Below, in pieces: positions 62,959 through 64,000 of a stretch of DNA of 64,000 nucleotides. Every line of letters begins with the position of its first letter. Positions within the stretch are counted from its first letter, which is position 1. The DNA is from Neorhizobium vignae. GTDB lineage: Bacteria; Pseudomonadota; Alphaproteobacteria; Rhizobiales; Rhizobiaceae. Made by a program: the position numbers and the translations under genes. The notes beneath the pieces were generated by a model that saw only the letters and a list, made by a program, of their open reading frames with translations, was not told the origin of the DNA and did no database searches. The DNA lies in contig NZ_JNNU01000009.1 in the NCBI RefSeq assembly GCF_000732195.1, positions 124,001-188,000 of the forward strand. The letters are read 5' to 3'.

Positions 62959-64000
62959 CTATGAACCTGCCGCTGTTTCGCGCAGGTCCTTGAAAAGCAC
63001 GTTCTGGTCGGACAGGTACTTGGCAAAGATCGGCAGGCTGGCCCCGCCGATCGCCCGCGCCTGGGAGCCGACCATTCCCTCGATGATATCGGGGATGATG
63101 ACGCCTTGAAGGTCGAGCCGCGTCACCGCTTCGATGGTCGAGGCGACGATCCGTTGCCTGACCCAGGCCGGAAAGCCGCCGTCGATCACGGCCGCGCCGA
63201 AATCGATGATCGAGGCCGCCGCAACGATCGCCTGGGCAAGCGCATCCGCGGTTTGCCGGATCCACAGTTCGAGCGGCTCTCCGAAGTCGATCCAGTCGTC
63301 GGCGGAATACCAGAGCGGCTGGGGATCGACGTTCCGCTCCTTCAGGAGATTCTCCAGAACGAAGATCGAGGCGATGTCGAGCAATTGGCGTGTCTCGCCA
63401 TCGCCGCCGCGCACGGGAAGCGGCCCTACAGCGCCCGCGGTCCCGGTCCGTCCGGAAAAGATCGCCGAGTTCAGAACGATCCCGCCGCCGATGAACGATC
63501 CGATGAAGAAATATACGAAATCCGGATAGGAGGGGCCAACGCCGAACACCAGTTCGGCGCCGCAGGCGCTTGTCGCGTCGTTCTGCAGGTAGACCGCATG
63601 CTGGACCTTGCTCGCGATTTCAGCCTGCAGATCGAACCCGCGCCAGACTTCCATCGCCCCTTGCGGCGCGCCCACCTCCTCGGCCCAGTTCCAGAGTTCG
63701 AATGGCGCGGCGATGCCGATCCCGGCGATACGCCCGCGTTGCACCTCGGTCAGCTGGCCTTCGAGCCGCGCAATGCCGGACGTGATGATCTCGATGATCT
63801 TTCCGGGAAGCGGATAGGCGTAGGATTCGTGATATTGCAGCCGGATGCGGCCGACGAAATCCATCAGGACCAGGTCGGCGCTGCGCCGGCCGATCTTCAC
63901 GCCGAACGAATAGACCGCATCCGGATTGAGTCGCATCGGCACCGAAGGCTGCCCCACCCGGCCGCGCACCGGCTCACCGCGCAACAGAAGGCCGTCCTTT
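62959..64000 (-). CDS. ROK-family transcriptional regulator, C-terminal part (runs off window end)
   Basis: About 347 residues are visible; the reading frame continues past 64000, where the N-terminal DNA-binding part should lie. The segment LLRGEPVRGRVGQPSVPMRLNPDAVYSFGVKIGRRSADLVLMDF is the typical link and phosphate-binding start of ROK repressors. It continues with IAGIGIAAPFELW, NDATSACGAELVFG and IGSFIGGGIVLN. It is convergent with the RraA gene. The regulated sugar is unknown. Confidence 0.9.
   Translation of the reverse strand, partial: KDGLLLRGEPVRGRVGQPSVPMRLNPDAVYSFGVKIGRRSADLVLMDFVGRIRLQYHESYAYPLPGKIIEIITSGIARLEGQLTEVQRGRIAGIGIAAPFELWNWAEEVGAPQGAMEVWRGFDLQAEIASKVQHAVYLQNDATSACGAELVFGVGPSYPDFVYFFIGSFIGGGIVLNSAIFSGRTGTAGAVGPLPVRGGDGETRQLLDIASIFVLENLLKERNVDPQPLWYSADDWIDFGEPLELWIRQTADALAQAIVAAASIIDFGAAVIDGGFPAWVRQRIVASTIEAVTRLDLQGVIIPDIIEGMVGSQARAIGGASLPIFAKYLSDQNVLFKDLRETAAGS

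Overview
GC-rich alphaproteobacterial DNA, most likely from the Rhizobium/Agrobacterium/Sinorhizobium group. The evidence is a complete rhizobial-type oxidative uronate pathway (udh, kdgD, gci, gli), fused double-ATPase peptide ABC transporters, a TRAP system, and one-step tyrosine catabolism genes. The density of catabolic ABC modules, each with its own regulator, is typical of a chromid or megaplasmid; that is inference. I see no rRNA, tRNA, CRISPR array, insertion sequence or replication origin.

Layout. 1-2569: tyrosine degradation (hmgA cut by the window edge, divergent MarR, Lrp-type regulator, hppD). 2644-11273: a divergent MarR-controlled module with a dipeptide-type ABC importer and three unrelated amide hydrolases (isoaspartyl peptidase, creatininase family, CE4 deacetylase); the substrate is unknown. 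11321-14818: small monooxygenase-like protein, LysR plus DMT exporter, secreted DUF922 protease, a small conserved-looking protein. 14887-20405: TetR, metallophosphoesterase, sugar-type ABC importer with no ATPase gene, tyrosine phosphatase. 20441-21418: HtrA-like protease without a signal peptide. 21521-30718: GntR-controlled uronate oxidation with TRAP importer, ending in 2-oxoglutarate. 30777-38912: msrA, then a LacI-controlled operon with an FAD oxidoreductase, a sugar ABC importer and a TIM-barrel-like protein of unknown role. 39020-40470: two decayed genes (SGNH hydrolase, dgoK paralogue), followed by intact dgoK-dgoA and a methyltransferase. 42791-55428: an RpiR-controlled peptidoglycan (MurNAc) recycling regulon with a MurA homologue, GlcNAc kinase, MurQ, oligopeptide-type ABC importer, a beta-lactamase-fold hydrolase, AnmK and a DMT transporter. 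55425-59271: osmoprotectant-type ABC importer. 59610-62931: GntR, an IlvD/Edd dehydratase and an RraA-family protein. 62959-64000: ROK regulator cut by the window edge.

How they work together: nearly every block is a self-contained uptake-and-degrade module made of a regulator, a promoter with visible inverted repeats, a transporter and enzymes. The most unusual are the MurNAc-recycling regulon, which contains a committed-step biosynthetic enzyme (MurA) and two copies of one candidate operator (GGAATAAWAWATTCC), and the MarR/creatininase/isoaspartyl-peptidase module, whose substrate cannot be read from known pathways.
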